Source of the DNA: Micromonospora trifolii
Lineage (GTDB): Bacteria; Actinomycetota; Actinomycetes; Mycobacteriales; Micromonosporaceae
Assembly (NCBI RefSeq): GCF_022229005.1
Contig: NZ_JAKKFD010000055.1
Span: 1 to 64,000, forward strand
Reading direction: 5' to 3'
Length of the DNA: 64,000 bases
This document shows, piece by piece, positions 50,649 through 58,619 of this stretch (the stretch's first letter is position 1; each line of letters begins with the position of its first letter). The notes under the pieces are model-generated. The model was given only the letters and a program-made list of their open reading frames with translations, searched no databases and was not told the DNA's origin. The position numbers and the translations under genes are program-made.

Positions 50649-52115
50649 TCAGCGGCGGCCGTTGACCACCACGGCCCGGGCGAGGCGGTCGCCGTAGAAC
50701 GCCGGCTCCGCGCCTGGGCGCCAGGGCAGCGCGGCGACCAGCACGATCAGCGCGAGCGCGAGCGAGTTCTCCATCAGTGCCCCGAACAGGCCGTCCTGGT
50801 AGTGCGACATCTCCGGCAATTGGTGTTCGTACGGCCAGATCGGAGAGATCAGGAAGAGCAGGTAGAGCCCGATCGCGGCGAAGCCGTGGCGGAGCCCGGT
50901 CAGCGTCGGGTACCAGATCGGCGGGCGGAGCCCGTTGACCCCGGGTAGACCGCCGAAGACCGGCCCCTGCCCGGTGCGCTGCGGCATCCCCCGGCTCGCC
51001 TCGCGGCGACGCACTGCGGCGTCGGCCAGCACGATGATCGCCGGGATCACCCAGACCAGGTGGTGCGTCCAGGAGATCGGGCTGATCACGTTGGCGGTGA
51101 GACCGACCAGCGTGAAGGCGGTCAGCTCGTCACCGTCGGCGCGGGAACTGGCCGCCCGGGACAGGCCCAGCGCCAGGATCAGCACCGAGAAGGCGAGCCA
51201 CAGCAGCCCCGGAGTCTCGATCGAGTCGTACAGCCGGGCGAGCAGGCCGGCGAGGGACTGGTTGGGCGTCATGTCCGCCGCGCCGACCCGTTCGGTCTGC
51301 CACAACACGCTGCCGAAGTAGGTGCGCGACTCGTCACCGACGATCGCGAAGGTTCCCACCGTCACGCCGATCGTGGTGCCGATGGCGGTGGCCGCCACCC
51401 GCCACTGACGGGTGATGAGCAGGTAGGCGATGAACAGCGCCGGGGTGAGCTTGACCGCGGTGGCGAGGCCGATACCGGCCCCCGCCCAGGCTCCGCCGTA
51501 GATGAAGCGCAGCAGTGGGCCGTCGGTGGCGGCGTAGTGGGTGCCCCGGCGGGACCGCCAGCGGAGGCCGATCAGGTCAGCCATGATCAAGGCGAACAGC
51601 AGGATGTTGACCTGGCCGTAGCCGAGGGTTTCCCGAGCTGGCTCGATGGCGACCGCGAGGGGCACCGCCAGGGCCACCGTGAACCACAGTGGCCATCCCA
51701 GTCGGTCCACGATGGGTCGGAGCAGCCCGGCCAGCACCAGCGCCAACGCGGCGATGCTGGCGGCGGCGTTGACCAGACCGGCCGCGCCGATCGGCAGCTG
51801 CGCCATCGGCAGCATGACCAGCCCGGCGAAGGGCGGATAGGTGAACCCGAGTGTGGTTTCGGGCGCGATGAACTCGTAGAGCTCGTGACCGCTCGCCCAC
51901 CACACCACGGCACCGTGGTAGATCTTCATGTCGAAGAAGTTGTACGGCCGCCCGAAGGTGCCGATGGCGAGCCATGCGGCGTAGGCGACGGCGGCCACTA
52001 TGGCGCCCCGTACGACGTTCCTGCGATCGATCCCGCGCGTCACACGGTCGATCCCGCGTGTCACACGTTGGATTGGGGCGAGGCGGTCCGCCCGTCTACC
52101 GACATCCGTCGGCAT
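50649..52115 (-). CDS. GT87-type integral membrane glycosyltransferase
   Basis: 488 residues with ten or more hydrophobic segments. Signature loop NFFDMKIYHGAVVWWASGHE, followed by TLGFTYPPFAGLVMLPMAQL, and later IGLATAVKLTPALFIAYLL, the GT87 pattern (K-x-x-P) also seen at 27844 and 39998. A role in building a surface mannan or glycolipid is likely. ATG 52115 follows GGGGGTGGC. An exact 7-residue duplication (VTRGIDR twice) lies at residues ~17-30. Confidence 0.85.
   Translation of the reverse strand: MPTDVGRRADRLAPIQRVTRGIDRVTRGIDRRNVVRGAIVAAVAYAAWLAIGTFGRPYNFFDMKIYHGAVVWWASGHELYEFIAPETTLGFTYPPFAGLVMLPMAQLPIGAAGLVNAAASIAALALVLAGLLRPIVDRLGWPLWFTVALAVPLAVAIEPARETLGYGQVNILLFALIMADLIGLRWRSRRGTHYAATDGPLLRFIYGGAWAGAGIGLATAVKLTPALFIAYLLITRQWRVAATAIGTTIGVTVGTFAIVGDESRTYFGSVLWQTERVGAADMTPNQSLAGLLARLYDSIETPGLLWLAFSVLILALGLSRAASSRADGDELTAFTLVGLTANVISPISWTHHLVWVIPAIIVLADAAVRRREASRGMPQRTGQGPVFGGLPGVNGLRPPIWYPTLTGLRHGFAAIGLYLLFLISPIWPYEHQLPEMSHYQDGLFGALMENSLALALIVLVAALPWRPGAEPAFYGDRLARAVVVNGRR
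52027..52068 (-). repeat. 21-bp tandem duplication in the GT87 N-terminus
   Basis: Two near-identical 21-bp units (52027-52047 and 52048-52068, differing at two bases) encode VTRGIDR twice in frame. Confidence 0.7.
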
Positions 52116-52330
52116 GGCGTGGCCACCCCCGTACCAAGGTCGTCCTACCCGTCCAGGTCCTGCACGGAGCCTAGAACGGCGCCTCACGTCAGTGCCTCCC
52201 GCGTTATGCGACCGTGTCCGATCCCACACATGTTTTTGACATTTCCACCGCGTTAACGCCTACCGGGTGGTTCAGGTAATTCGTGGCCTTAGCGAGGGGT
52301 GGGGGTGAGACGGAGACGGATCGACGCAGG

Positions 52331-52876
52331 TCAGCCGGGGAGTCGACGTGCTGTGGACGCGGAGCGGACGGCGATTCGGGCCTCACGGCGGGCGGTTCGG
52401 ACGGCGCGCTGCATGGAACGTCGAGAGTGGCCGATGCGATGGCCCGTCCGCCACCGCAGACCCGGCTTGCCGCCGGTGTCCGCCGCGGCGAGCAGCAGAC
52501 CGCCGAGGAGCCCGAGGTTCTTCAGAACGTGAATCTGATTGTTGTTCTTGGCGATCGGGTCGTCGTTGTTCCAGAAGGGATGCCCGGCGATGGTAACCGG
52601 CACCAGCGTGCCGGCCAGAACCAGCGCCGCGGGTCGGCTGAACCGGCCGGTGGCCAGCATCAGCCCGGCGCCGACCTGCACGGCGGCGTTGAGCCGGATC
52701 AACGTCTCGGTCTCGGTGGGGAAGCTCGGGTGTGCCTTCTTCAGCATGGGTGCGACCTTGTCGGTCACCGGTTTGGCGGCCACCGTGAGCCGGCCGGGGT
52801 CGCGCATGTTGCGATACCCGCTGACCACGAAGATGCCGCTCAGCATGGCGCGGGCGAGGGAACGTACGGGCGTCAT
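52331..52876 (-). CDS. DoxX-family membrane protein
   Basis: 181 residues. ARAMLSGIFVVSGYRNMRDPG, AAVQVGAGLMLATGRFSRPA, ALVLAGTLVPVTIAGHPFW and HVLKNLGLLGGLLLAAAD match the four-helix DoxX family, linked in mycobacteria to redox homeostasis. The last 45 residues are an Arg-rich cytosolic tail. Upstream lies TATGAC 6-7 nt before ATG 52876. Confidence 0.87.
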   Translation of the reverse strand: MTPVRSLARAMLSGIFVVSGYRNMRDPGRLTVAAKPVTDKVAPMLKKAHPSFPTETETLIRLNAAVQVGAGLMLATGRFSRPAALVLAGTLVPVTIAGHPFWNNDDPIAKNNNQIHVLKNLGLLGGLLLAAADTGGKPGLRWRTGHRIGHSRRSMQRAVRTARREARIAVRSASTARRLPG

Positions 52877-53009
52877 GGATCAGTCATACCCCGTCGCGAC
52901 GTTTGCTACCCCGTCAACCGCAGGATCGGATTGGTGTTCGTACACGTGCGCCACGCCGAATCGAGCGACAGTCACTGATGGACGGGCGCTGGCGGGTAAC
53001 GTCGCGCGG

Positions 53010-53558
53010 GTGACCACGCTGCGGCTACGCCCCGAGGACCCGGCCGACGCCGGCCCCCTCCGCCGCGTACTGGCCGCCGCCTTCGCCCGCCCGGACGTGG
53101 CGACGCCGCCGGAGGTCAGCCTGGTCGACGAGCTACGCGACACCACCGCCTGGTTGCCGCAGTTGGCAATGGTCGCCGAGTACGGCGGTGAGGTGGTCGG
53201 CTACGCGCTGCTCACCCGGGCGCGGCTGCGGCCGGAGCGAGGCTCGGACGTTCCCGTCCTGGCCCTGGGCCCGGTGGCGGTCGCGCCGCACCGACAGCGT
53301 GTCGGGCACGGTACGGCCGTCGTGCAGGCCGCCCTGAACGCCTCCACCGAGTTGGGCGAGCGGCTCGTGATCGTCCTCGGTGCCCCGGCCTTCTACCGCC
53401 GGTTCGGGTTCGGCCCGGCGAGTGAACTGGGCCTGACCGGCCCGTGGGCCGGCCTCGGTGAGCCCTGGCAGGCGCTGGTGCTGCCGCCGTCCACCAGCGA
53501 GGAGGGCCCACCGCCTCGCGGTGAGGTGCTCTTTCCGGCGCCCTGGTCGAAGGTCTGA
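53010..53558 (+). CDS. GNAT-family N-acetyltransferase (YhbS-like)
   Basis: 182 residues. TTLRLRPEDPADAGPLRRVL, EVVGYALLTRARLRPERGSD, the acetyl-CoA motif LGPVAVAPHRQRVGHGTAVV, and FYRRFGFGPASELGLTGPW, all characteristic of YhbS-type acetyltransferases. GTG 53010 has TAACGT 7 nt upstream; the longer upstream frame is antisense to the DoxX gene and lacks bias. Confidence 0.9.
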   Translation: MTTLRLRPEDPADAGPLRRVLAAAFARPDVATPPEVSLVDELRDTTAWLPQLAMVAEYGGEVVGYALLTRARLRPERGSDVPVLALGPVAVAPHRQRVGHGTAVVQAALNASTELGERLVIVLGAPAFYRRFGFGPASELGLTGPWAGLGEPWQALVLPPSTSEEGPPPRGEVLFPAPWSKV

Positions 53559-53582
53559 GCGGGTCGACGCGGTGGTTGGCGG

Positions 53583-54824
53583 TCAGGCCGGCTGGGTCCG
53601 CAGGTACCGGCCGAAGTGCGGGACGGTGAAGGCGACAGTGCCCCGCTCACCGGAGTAGATCAGCCCCTTTTTGATCAACGCGTCCCGGGCCGGAGACAGA
53701 CTGGCCGGCTTGCGGCCGAGGGCACGGGCGATTTCAGCGGTGGGCACCGCGGCGTCCATGTCGTCGCGGACCACAGCGCCGGGCTCGCCCTCGACCGCTG
53801 ACATCATCGCCATCGCCCGCATGTACTCGCGTTCGGCGGGAGTTGCCCGTTCGAACCGGGAACCGAAGAACCCGACCGCCAGCTCGGCCTCCGCCTCGGG
53901 TGCGGCGACCCGCACGTCAGCGGCGGTGATCGGCGAGCGCGGCGCGTGGTCCCAGGTCGCCTTGCCGTACGCCTGGACGAAGTAGGGATAACCGCCGGAC
54001 TTCTCGTAGAGCAGGTCGAGCGCCTTCTGCTCGTACTCGACCTCCTCGCGCTCGGCCGGCGCGCAGAGCGCCCGGTCGGCGGCGACCCGGTCGAGCCGGT
54101 CGATGCGTTGATAGCGGAACAACCGTTCGGAGTACGACTTGGCGGCGCTGAGCACTGCCGGCAGGTGCGGAAGGCCGGCGCCGACGACGATCAGCGGCGC
54201 GCCGAGCTGGGAAAGCTCGTGGCAGGCGGCGCAGAGCGCCGACACGTCCTCCGGGCCGAGGTCCTGCATCTCGTCGATGAAGATGGCGATGCCGGTGCCG
54301 ACGTCGCTGGCCACGGCGGCGGCGTCACTGAACAGCTCGACCAGGTCGATCTCGATGTCGCCGGAGTCGGCCCGACCGCTGGCCGCCGGCACGTCGATGC
54401 CGGGCTGCCACCGGTCGCGCAGCTTGGTGGCGGCACCGGCCCGGCCGGTCGGGTTGGACCGCTGGGCGAACGCCTTGAGGACGCCGAGGAACGCGTCGAT
54501 CCGGTCGGGTGCGCGGTGGCGGGGGGCGAGCTCCCGGACCGCCATGTGCAGCGCGGCGGCGACCGGTCTCCGCAACGACTGGTCCGGTCGAGCCTCGATC
54601 TTGCCGCTGCCCCAGAGCCGGTTGATCGCCTGCGACCGGAGCGTGTTGAGCAGGACCGTCTTGCCGACACCACGCAGCCCGGTGAGCATGAGGCTGCGCT
54701 CGGGTCGGCCCCGGGCGATGCGCTCGAGCACGATGTCGAAGACGTCCAGCTCTCGCCCCCGCCCGGCAAGTTCGGGCGGACGCTGGCCGGCGCCCGGCGC
54801 GTACGGGTTGCGGACCGGATCCAC
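53583..54824 (-). CDS. AAA ATPase with C-terminal winged helix (Orc1/Cdc6-like)
   Basis: 413 residues. Starts DPVRNPYAPGAGQRPPELAG. Walker A LTGLRGVGKTVLLNTLR, Walker B IAIFIDEMQDLGPEDV, sensor 1 APLIVVGAGLPHLPAVL, and the C-terminal winged-helix region VPTAEIARALGRKPASLSPA with LIKKGLIYSGERGTVAF. It is a common but uncharacterised actinobacterial ATPase related in shape to initiator/defence AAA proteins. GTG 54824 lies 9 nt after a GATAAT -10 with no ribosome binding site, so a leaderless start is likely. ATG 54866 would extend the protein by 14 residues. An operator-like motif sits at its -35 (see findings). Confidence 0.85.
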   Translation of the reverse strand: MDPVRNPYAPGAGQRPPELAGRGRELDVFDIVLERIARGRPERSLMLTGLRGVGKTVLLNTLRSQAINRLWGSGKIEARPDQSLRRPVAAALHMAVRELAPRHRAPDRIDAFLGVLKAFAQRSNPTGRAGAATKLRDRWQPGIDVPAASGRADSGDIEIDLVELFSDAAAVASDVGTGIAIFIDEMQDLGPEDVSALCAACHELSQLGAPLIVVGAGLPHLPAVLSAAKSYSERLFRYQRIDRLDRVAADRALCAPAEREEVEYEQKALDLLYEKSGGYPYFVQAYGKATWDHAPRSPITAADVRVAAPEAEAELAVGFFGSRFERATPAEREYMRAMAMMSAVEGEPGAVVRDDMDAAVPTAEIARALGRKPASLSPARDALIKKGLIYSGERGTVAFTVPHFGRYLRTQPA

Positions 54825-54833
54825 GCATCGCAG

Positions 54834-54865
54834 ATTATCGGGCCATCTAGCTGCGGGGCTAGACA
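54834..54865 (-). promoter_or_regulatory. Promoter and TGTCTAGC element of the AAA ATPase gene
   Basis: On the minus strand GATAAT (54839-54834) is the -10. TGTCTAGC (54865-54858) covers the -35 position about 18 nt upstream and repeats the half-site of the palindrome at 54907-54948. Confidence 0.5.
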
Positions 54866-54906
54866 TGGATAGATGAGGCTACCGGCGTGTCGACACCGTC
54901 GACCAC

Positions 54907-54948
54907 AAACTAGGGCTGTCTAGCGTCCACGCTAGACAGCCCTAGTTT
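54907..54948. terminator. Perfect 19-bp palindromic hairpin (terminator and/or operator)
   Basis: AAACTAGGGCTGTCTAGCG (54907-54925) and its exact complement (54930-54948) with loop TCCA. It begins 33 bp after the stop of the LppU-like gene on the minus strand, so it can end that transcript. It also carries two TGTCTAGC/GCTAGACA sites shared with the AAA promoter. Confidence 0.8.
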
Positions 54949-54980
54949 TGGCAATCGGGCCACCGGTCGGCCAGTTCGGG

Positions 54981-55907
54981 CTAGCGCTTCTTCAGACAGA
55001 GCACGTAGTCGAACAGGTCGACCGAGTTGTCGTGCACGTAGTTCGCGGTCGCCTGCGGCGCGAGCGTCTCGCACCGGTCGCCGTCGGTGGTCGCCGGAAT
55101 TCGCAGCAGCACCTGGTAGGTGTTAGGGGCGCAGGGCACCTTGCGGAGTTCCGCGTCGTCCTCACTGCCGTCGTTCACCACGCAGTCACCCCTGGCGAAC
55201 TCCTCGTCCGGAGTCGGCGCGGCCGACGTCGGGGCGTCGCTGGGCAGCGTGGGCGGAACGCCCGGGGCACTCGTCGACGGGGTGGGCGCCGCGTCACTGC
55301 CGGCGTCGGCCACCTTCCAGACCGCCCAACCGGCCAGGCCGAGGCACGGGCAGAGCACGAGCAGCGCCACCACAGTGATGATGAGAGCGACGTTGCGGCC
55401 GGTCTTCTTCACCGGCGCGGCCTGCGGCATCCCGTAGCCGCCGGGAGGCTGCTGACCCCACGGGGCGGGTGGCTGACCCGGTATCGGCCCGGCCGGTTGA
55501 CCGGGCATCGGGCCCGCCGGTGGGTACGGTCCAGCCGGTGGGAACGGCCCGGACGGCGGCGTCGGGCCGGCTGGCGGGTAGCCCGGCCCCGACGTGGGCG
55601 GAGTCGGGCCGGCCGGAGGGTACGGGCCGGGCGGTGGGTAACCCGGGCCCGAGGCGGGCGGCGGCGTCCACATCGGCGTCGTCGGCGGCTCCGGGTTGGT
55701 GGGCGGCGGCGCCCACATGGGTGCCGTCGGTGGCTCCGCGTCCGTCGACGGCGGACCCCACTGCTGCCGGGTCGGGTCGTCCGAGGGCGGCTGGGTGCTC
55801 CACTGGGGCAGTGTCGGGTCGACCGGCGGTGAGCTGTCAGGCCCGCTGGGCGGGCGCTGGTACGGATCGTCCGGTTGATCGGAACCCGCAGGTCCGTAGG
55901 TCGTCAT
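54981..55907 (-). CDS. LppU-like membrane protein with Pro-rich cytosolic region (paralogue 1)
   Basis: 308 residues. The first ~165 are Pro/Gly-rich repeats (for example PAGPTPPTSGPGYPPAGP). One membrane span follows, VALIITVVALLVLCPCLGLA, then a Thr/Pro/Ser linker and an outer domain with four cysteines: GDCVVNDGSEDDAELRKVPC, DRCETLAP and the terminal YVLCLKKR. The last motif and cysteine spacing match the LppU/SCO3897-type family. Function unknown. ATG 55907 with GGGGATGAC upstream. The next gene upstream is a paralogue. Confidence 0.78.
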   Translation of the reverse strand: MTTYGPAGSDQPDDPYQRPPSGPDSSPPVDPTLPQWSTQPPSDDPTRQQWGPPSTDAEPPTAPMWAPPPTNPEPPTTPMWTPPPASGPGYPPPGPYPPAGPTPPTSGPGYPPAGPTPPSGPFPPAGPYPPAGPMPGQPAGPIPGQPPAPWGQQPPGGYGMPQAAPVKKTGRNVALIITVVALLVLCPCLGLAGWAVWKVADAGSDAAPTPSTSAPGVPPTLPSDAPTSAAPTPDEEFARGDCVVNDGSEDDAELRKVPCAPNTYQVLLRIPATTDGDRCETLAPQATANYVHDNSVDLFDYVLCLKKR

Positions 55908-55930
55908 GTCATCCCCGGGGGTGGGTGGTC

Positions 55931-56734
55931 TCAGCGTTGCTTGAGGCAGAGGACGAAGTCGAGAGTGTCCAGCTCACTGTCGAAGAAATACCAGTTGGTG
56001 TAGCCCTCGACCTTGCCGCACTTGGCCTCGGCGTCCCGCTCGCCGCTGGTCGGGCCGTCGATCCGGCTCAGCACCTCGTACGACTTCGCGGTACAGCCGC
56101 TGATCAGCAGCTTCGGCTTGCCGCCGGCGGTGCCGTCGTTGCGAACGCACTGGCCGACCTTCGCGAACCGGGGATCGGCCGACGACTCCGGCGCGGCCGC
56201 GCTCGGCGCGGGCTCGACCGCGTCCGCGCTGGGCTCACCGGCAGCGGCCGAGCTGCTCGGCGCGGCTGCCGGCGCCGGGTCACCCTGCCCACGGCGGAAC
56301 CAGAACACGCCGGCGACGGCCACCACCAGCAGCACGACGGCCAGTACCGCGATCAGCGGCCCCCGACCGCGCCGGCTCGGTGCCGGATCCTCGCCGTACG
56401 GACCGTCGGGCCGGTACGGCTGCCCGCCGTACGTCGGGGTCGGCGGGGTCGGCTGGTACGAGCCGCCGTAGGCCGTGCGGGGATCGTGCCCGTAGGGCGT
56501 ATCCGTTCCGCCGCCGTAGGGCCCGTCGGGAGGTGCCCCGTAGGGCGGGGTGGGTGGGCCGCCGTACGGCCCGGGTCGCCCCTGCGGCGCGGGCGGGTAC
56601 GACGGGACCGCCGGCGGGTAGGGCTCCGGCGTGGGCGGGTAGGGCTGCTGCGCCGGTCGACCGGACGTCTCGTCGGGTCTCTGCCCACGCCACGGCCCCG
56701 GGTGGCCGCCCCCCGGTTGTCCGTAGTTCGTCAT
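55931..56734 (-). CDS. LppU-like membrane protein with Pro-rich cytosolic region (paralogue 2)
   Basis: 267 residues with the same layout as its downstream neighbour: Pro/Gly/Tyr-rich N-terminus (repeats such as PYGGPPTPPYGAPPDGPYGG), a single span PLIAVLAVVLLVVAVAGVFW, an Ala/Ser linker, and a four-cysteine outer domain (GQCVRNDGT, LISGCTAKSYEVLSRI, AKCGKVEGYTNWYFFDSE, FVLCLKQR). ATG 56734 follows GCAGGAGGG. The 23-bp gap to paralogue 1 points to one transcription unit. Divergent from the EamA transporter. Confidence 0.8.
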   Translation of the reverse strand: MTNYGQPGGGHPGPWRGQRPDETSGRPAQQPYPPTPEPYPPAVPSYPPAPQGRPGPYGGPPTPPYGAPPDGPYGGGTDTPYGHDPRTAYGGSYQPTPPTPTYGGQPYRPDGPYGEDPAPSRRGRGPLIAVLAVVLLVVAVAGVFWFRRGQGDPAPAAAPSSSAAAGEPSADAVEPAPSAAAPESSADPRFAKVGQCVRNDGTAGGKPKLLISGCTAKSYEVLSRIDGPTSGERDAEAKCGKVEGYTNWYFFDSELDTLDFVLCLKQR

Positions 56735-56815
56735 GCCGCCCTCCTGCACGAGTGGTGAGAGGCCGGCCACCAAAGCGCGACGCGGACTCCGGGGTCACCG
56801 TAGCGTGGTCCACTG

Positions 56816-57820
56816 ATGAGCTCACCTTCACCGAGCGCCACGGCCCTCGCCGGCCGTCGTGCCAGTAGTACGCCGACAGTGATCTGGACCGCGTTGATCG
56901 TGGTCTACCTGCTCTGGGGGTCGACCTATCTGGCCATCCGGATCACAGTGGAGACGATGCCGCCGCTGCTGTCGGCCGCCCTCCGGTTCGCCGTGGCCGG
57001 CCTGGTCCTGGCGGTGGTGCTGCGACTGCGTCGAGGCCCCGGCGCACTGCGGGTGGACCGACGGCAACTCGGCTCGGCCGCGTTGGTCGGGGTGCTCCTG
57101 CTCGCCGCCGGCAACGGCCTGGTGGTGCTCGCCGAATCGGGGCCGCCGGGAGTGGCGGTGCCGTCCGGGATCGCCGCGCTGCTGGTGGCCACGGTGCCGC
57201 TGCTGGTGGTGCTGTTGCGCTCGGCCACCGGCGATCGTCCGCCGATCTGGACGTTCGCCGGGGTCACAGTGGGCTTCGTCGGCCTCATCCTGCTGGTGCT
57301 GCCGGGCGGTGGTTCGGCAGCGGTACCGCTGGTCGGGGCGTTGACAGTGGTGGCGGCGGCCACCTCCTGGTCTGTCGGGTCGTTCCTGTCCGGGCGGATC
57401 CGGATGCCCGCCGACCCGTTCGTGGCCACTGTGTACGAGATGGTGGCCGGCGCGCTGGTGCTGCTGGCCGTCGCCGCCGGTCGGGGCGAACTGGCCGACT
57501 TCCACCCGGCGGCGGTGAGCACCCGGTCCTGGTTGGCGCTGGGCTACCTCATGGTGGCCGGCTCGCTGGTGGCCTTCACCGCGTACGTCTGGCTGCTGCA
57601 GAACGCGCCGATCTCGCTGGTGTCGACGTACGCCTACGTGAACCCGGCGGTCGCTGTGGCGCTCGGCGCTCTGCTGGTGGCCGAACCGATCACCCCGCAG
57701 GTGCTGCTCGGCGGTGCTGTCATCGTCGCCGGGGTCGCCCTGGTGGTGACCACCGAACGGCCACGTCGGGCGGGCACGGGATCACGATCGGGGAGCACGC
57801 CGGCGCGCGACCGCCAGTAA
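56816..57820 (+). CDS. EamA/DMT-family transporter
   Basis: 334 residues with ten hydrophobic helices in two EamA halves. VVYLLWGSTYLAIRITVETM begins the first, LLLAAGNGLVVLAESGPPGV follows, and the second half holds YVWLLQNAPISLVSTYAYVN and PAVAVALGALLVAEPITPQV. Similar to YedA-type exporters of small metabolites; substrate unknown. TAGCGT ends 9 nt before ATG 56816, so the transcript may be nearly leaderless. Confidence 0.88.
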   Translation: MSSPSPSATALAGRRASSTPTVIWTALIVVYLLWGSTYLAIRITVETMPPLLSAALRFAVAGLVLAVVLRLRRGPGALRVDRRQLGSAALVGVLLLAAGNGLVVLAESGPPGVAVPSGIAALLVATVPLLVVLLRSATGDRPPIWTFAGVTVGFVGLILLVLPGGGSAAVPLVGALTVVAAATSWSVGSFLSGRIRMPADPFVATVYEMVAGALVLLAVAAGRGELADFHPAAVSTRSWLALGYLMVAGSLVAFTAYVWLLQNAPISLVSTYAYVNPAVAVALGALLVAEPITPQVLLGGAVIVAGVALVVTTERPRRAGTGSRSGSTPARDRQ

Positions 57821-57830
57821 CGTCCGGCCC

Positions 57831-58484
57831 ATGTCGGCCGCCGCGCTGGTGTCGATCGCGCTGCTCGGCGCGCTGGTCGGCTTCGTCGTACCCCTGGTGT
57901 CCCGGCGCTTCGCCACGGCGGACGCCCGGCCATTGGCGTTTCCACTGCCGCAGCCGGGCCGACGGCCCTGGGTCGACCCGGCGGTGGCGGCCAGCGTCTT
58001 CGTCGGCCTTGCCGTCGCCGTGGGTGACGGCCCGGCGTTGCCGGTGTTCCTCGCGATCGCGGCCGTCGGTCTGGTGCTGGCGCGGGTCGACCTGGCCTGT
58101 CTGCGGCTGCCCGACCTCCTGGTCCTCGTCGCCGGGTTGCTGGCCCTCGGAGGGCTGACCGTCGCGGCGCTGCTGTCCGGCACTCCCGGTCGGCTGCTCG
58201 GCGCGCTGGGAGGTGCGACGGTCGCGGGCGCGGCGCACGTGCTGCTCGCCCTGCTGCCCGGCTCACGACTGGGCTTCGGGGACGTGAAACTCGCCGCCGT
58301 CCTCGGCCTGCCGCTCGGCTGGCTGGGCCGGGATGCCCTGCTCACCGGGTTGCTCCTGCCGCACGTGCTGCACGGCGGGCTGGTGCTCGGCCTGCTCGCC
58401 GCCCGAAAGGTGCACCGGAACACCCTGCTGCCCCTCGGCCCAGCCCTGCTGGTGGGCGCCTGGCTCGCCGCCCTCCTCACCTAA
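57831..58484 (+). CDS. Prepilin peptidase (A24-type)
   Basis: 217 residues with about six membrane segments. The two catalytic aspartates are probably in LARVDLACLRLPD and in the conserved GSRLGFGDVKLAAVLGLPLG. It lacks the N-terminal methylase domain of full-length PilD, as in actinobacterial Tad-type enzymes. It processes type IV/Tad pilins. No pilus genes are close by. TAACGT, overlapping the EamA stop, lies 7 nt before ATG 57831. Confidence 0.82.
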   Translation: MSAAALVSIALLGALVGFVVPLVSRRFATADARPLAFPLPQPGRRPWVDPAVAASVFVGLAVAVGDGPALPVFLAIAAVGLVLARVDLACLRLPDLLVLVAGLLALGGLTVAALLSGTPGRLLGALGGATVAGAAHVLLALLPGSRLGFGDVKLAAVLGLPLGWLGRDALLTGLLLPHVLHGGLVLGLLAARKVHRNTLLPLGPALLVGAWLAALLT

Positions 58485-58527
58485 CCTCCGCCCCGCACCC
58501 CGCCCCCGCACCCCGCCCCTGCCTCGT

Positions 58528-58596
58528 CGATCTTGCAGTTTCTGCACCGACAGAAGGCGCATTTCACGCACAACGGCGACCGAAAGTGCAAGATCG
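58528..58596. repeat. Imperfect inverted repeat with GATCTTGCA arms
   Basis: CGATCTTGCAGTTTC (58528-58542) and GAAAGTGCAAGATCG (58582-58596) pair with one mismatch over a ~40-nt loop. It lies between convergent genes, followed by a triplicated GGGGGTCA. It may be a dispersed intergenic repeat and/or terminator. Confidence 0.6.
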
Positions 58597-58619
58597 GCGG
58601 GGGTCAGGGGGTCAGGGGG

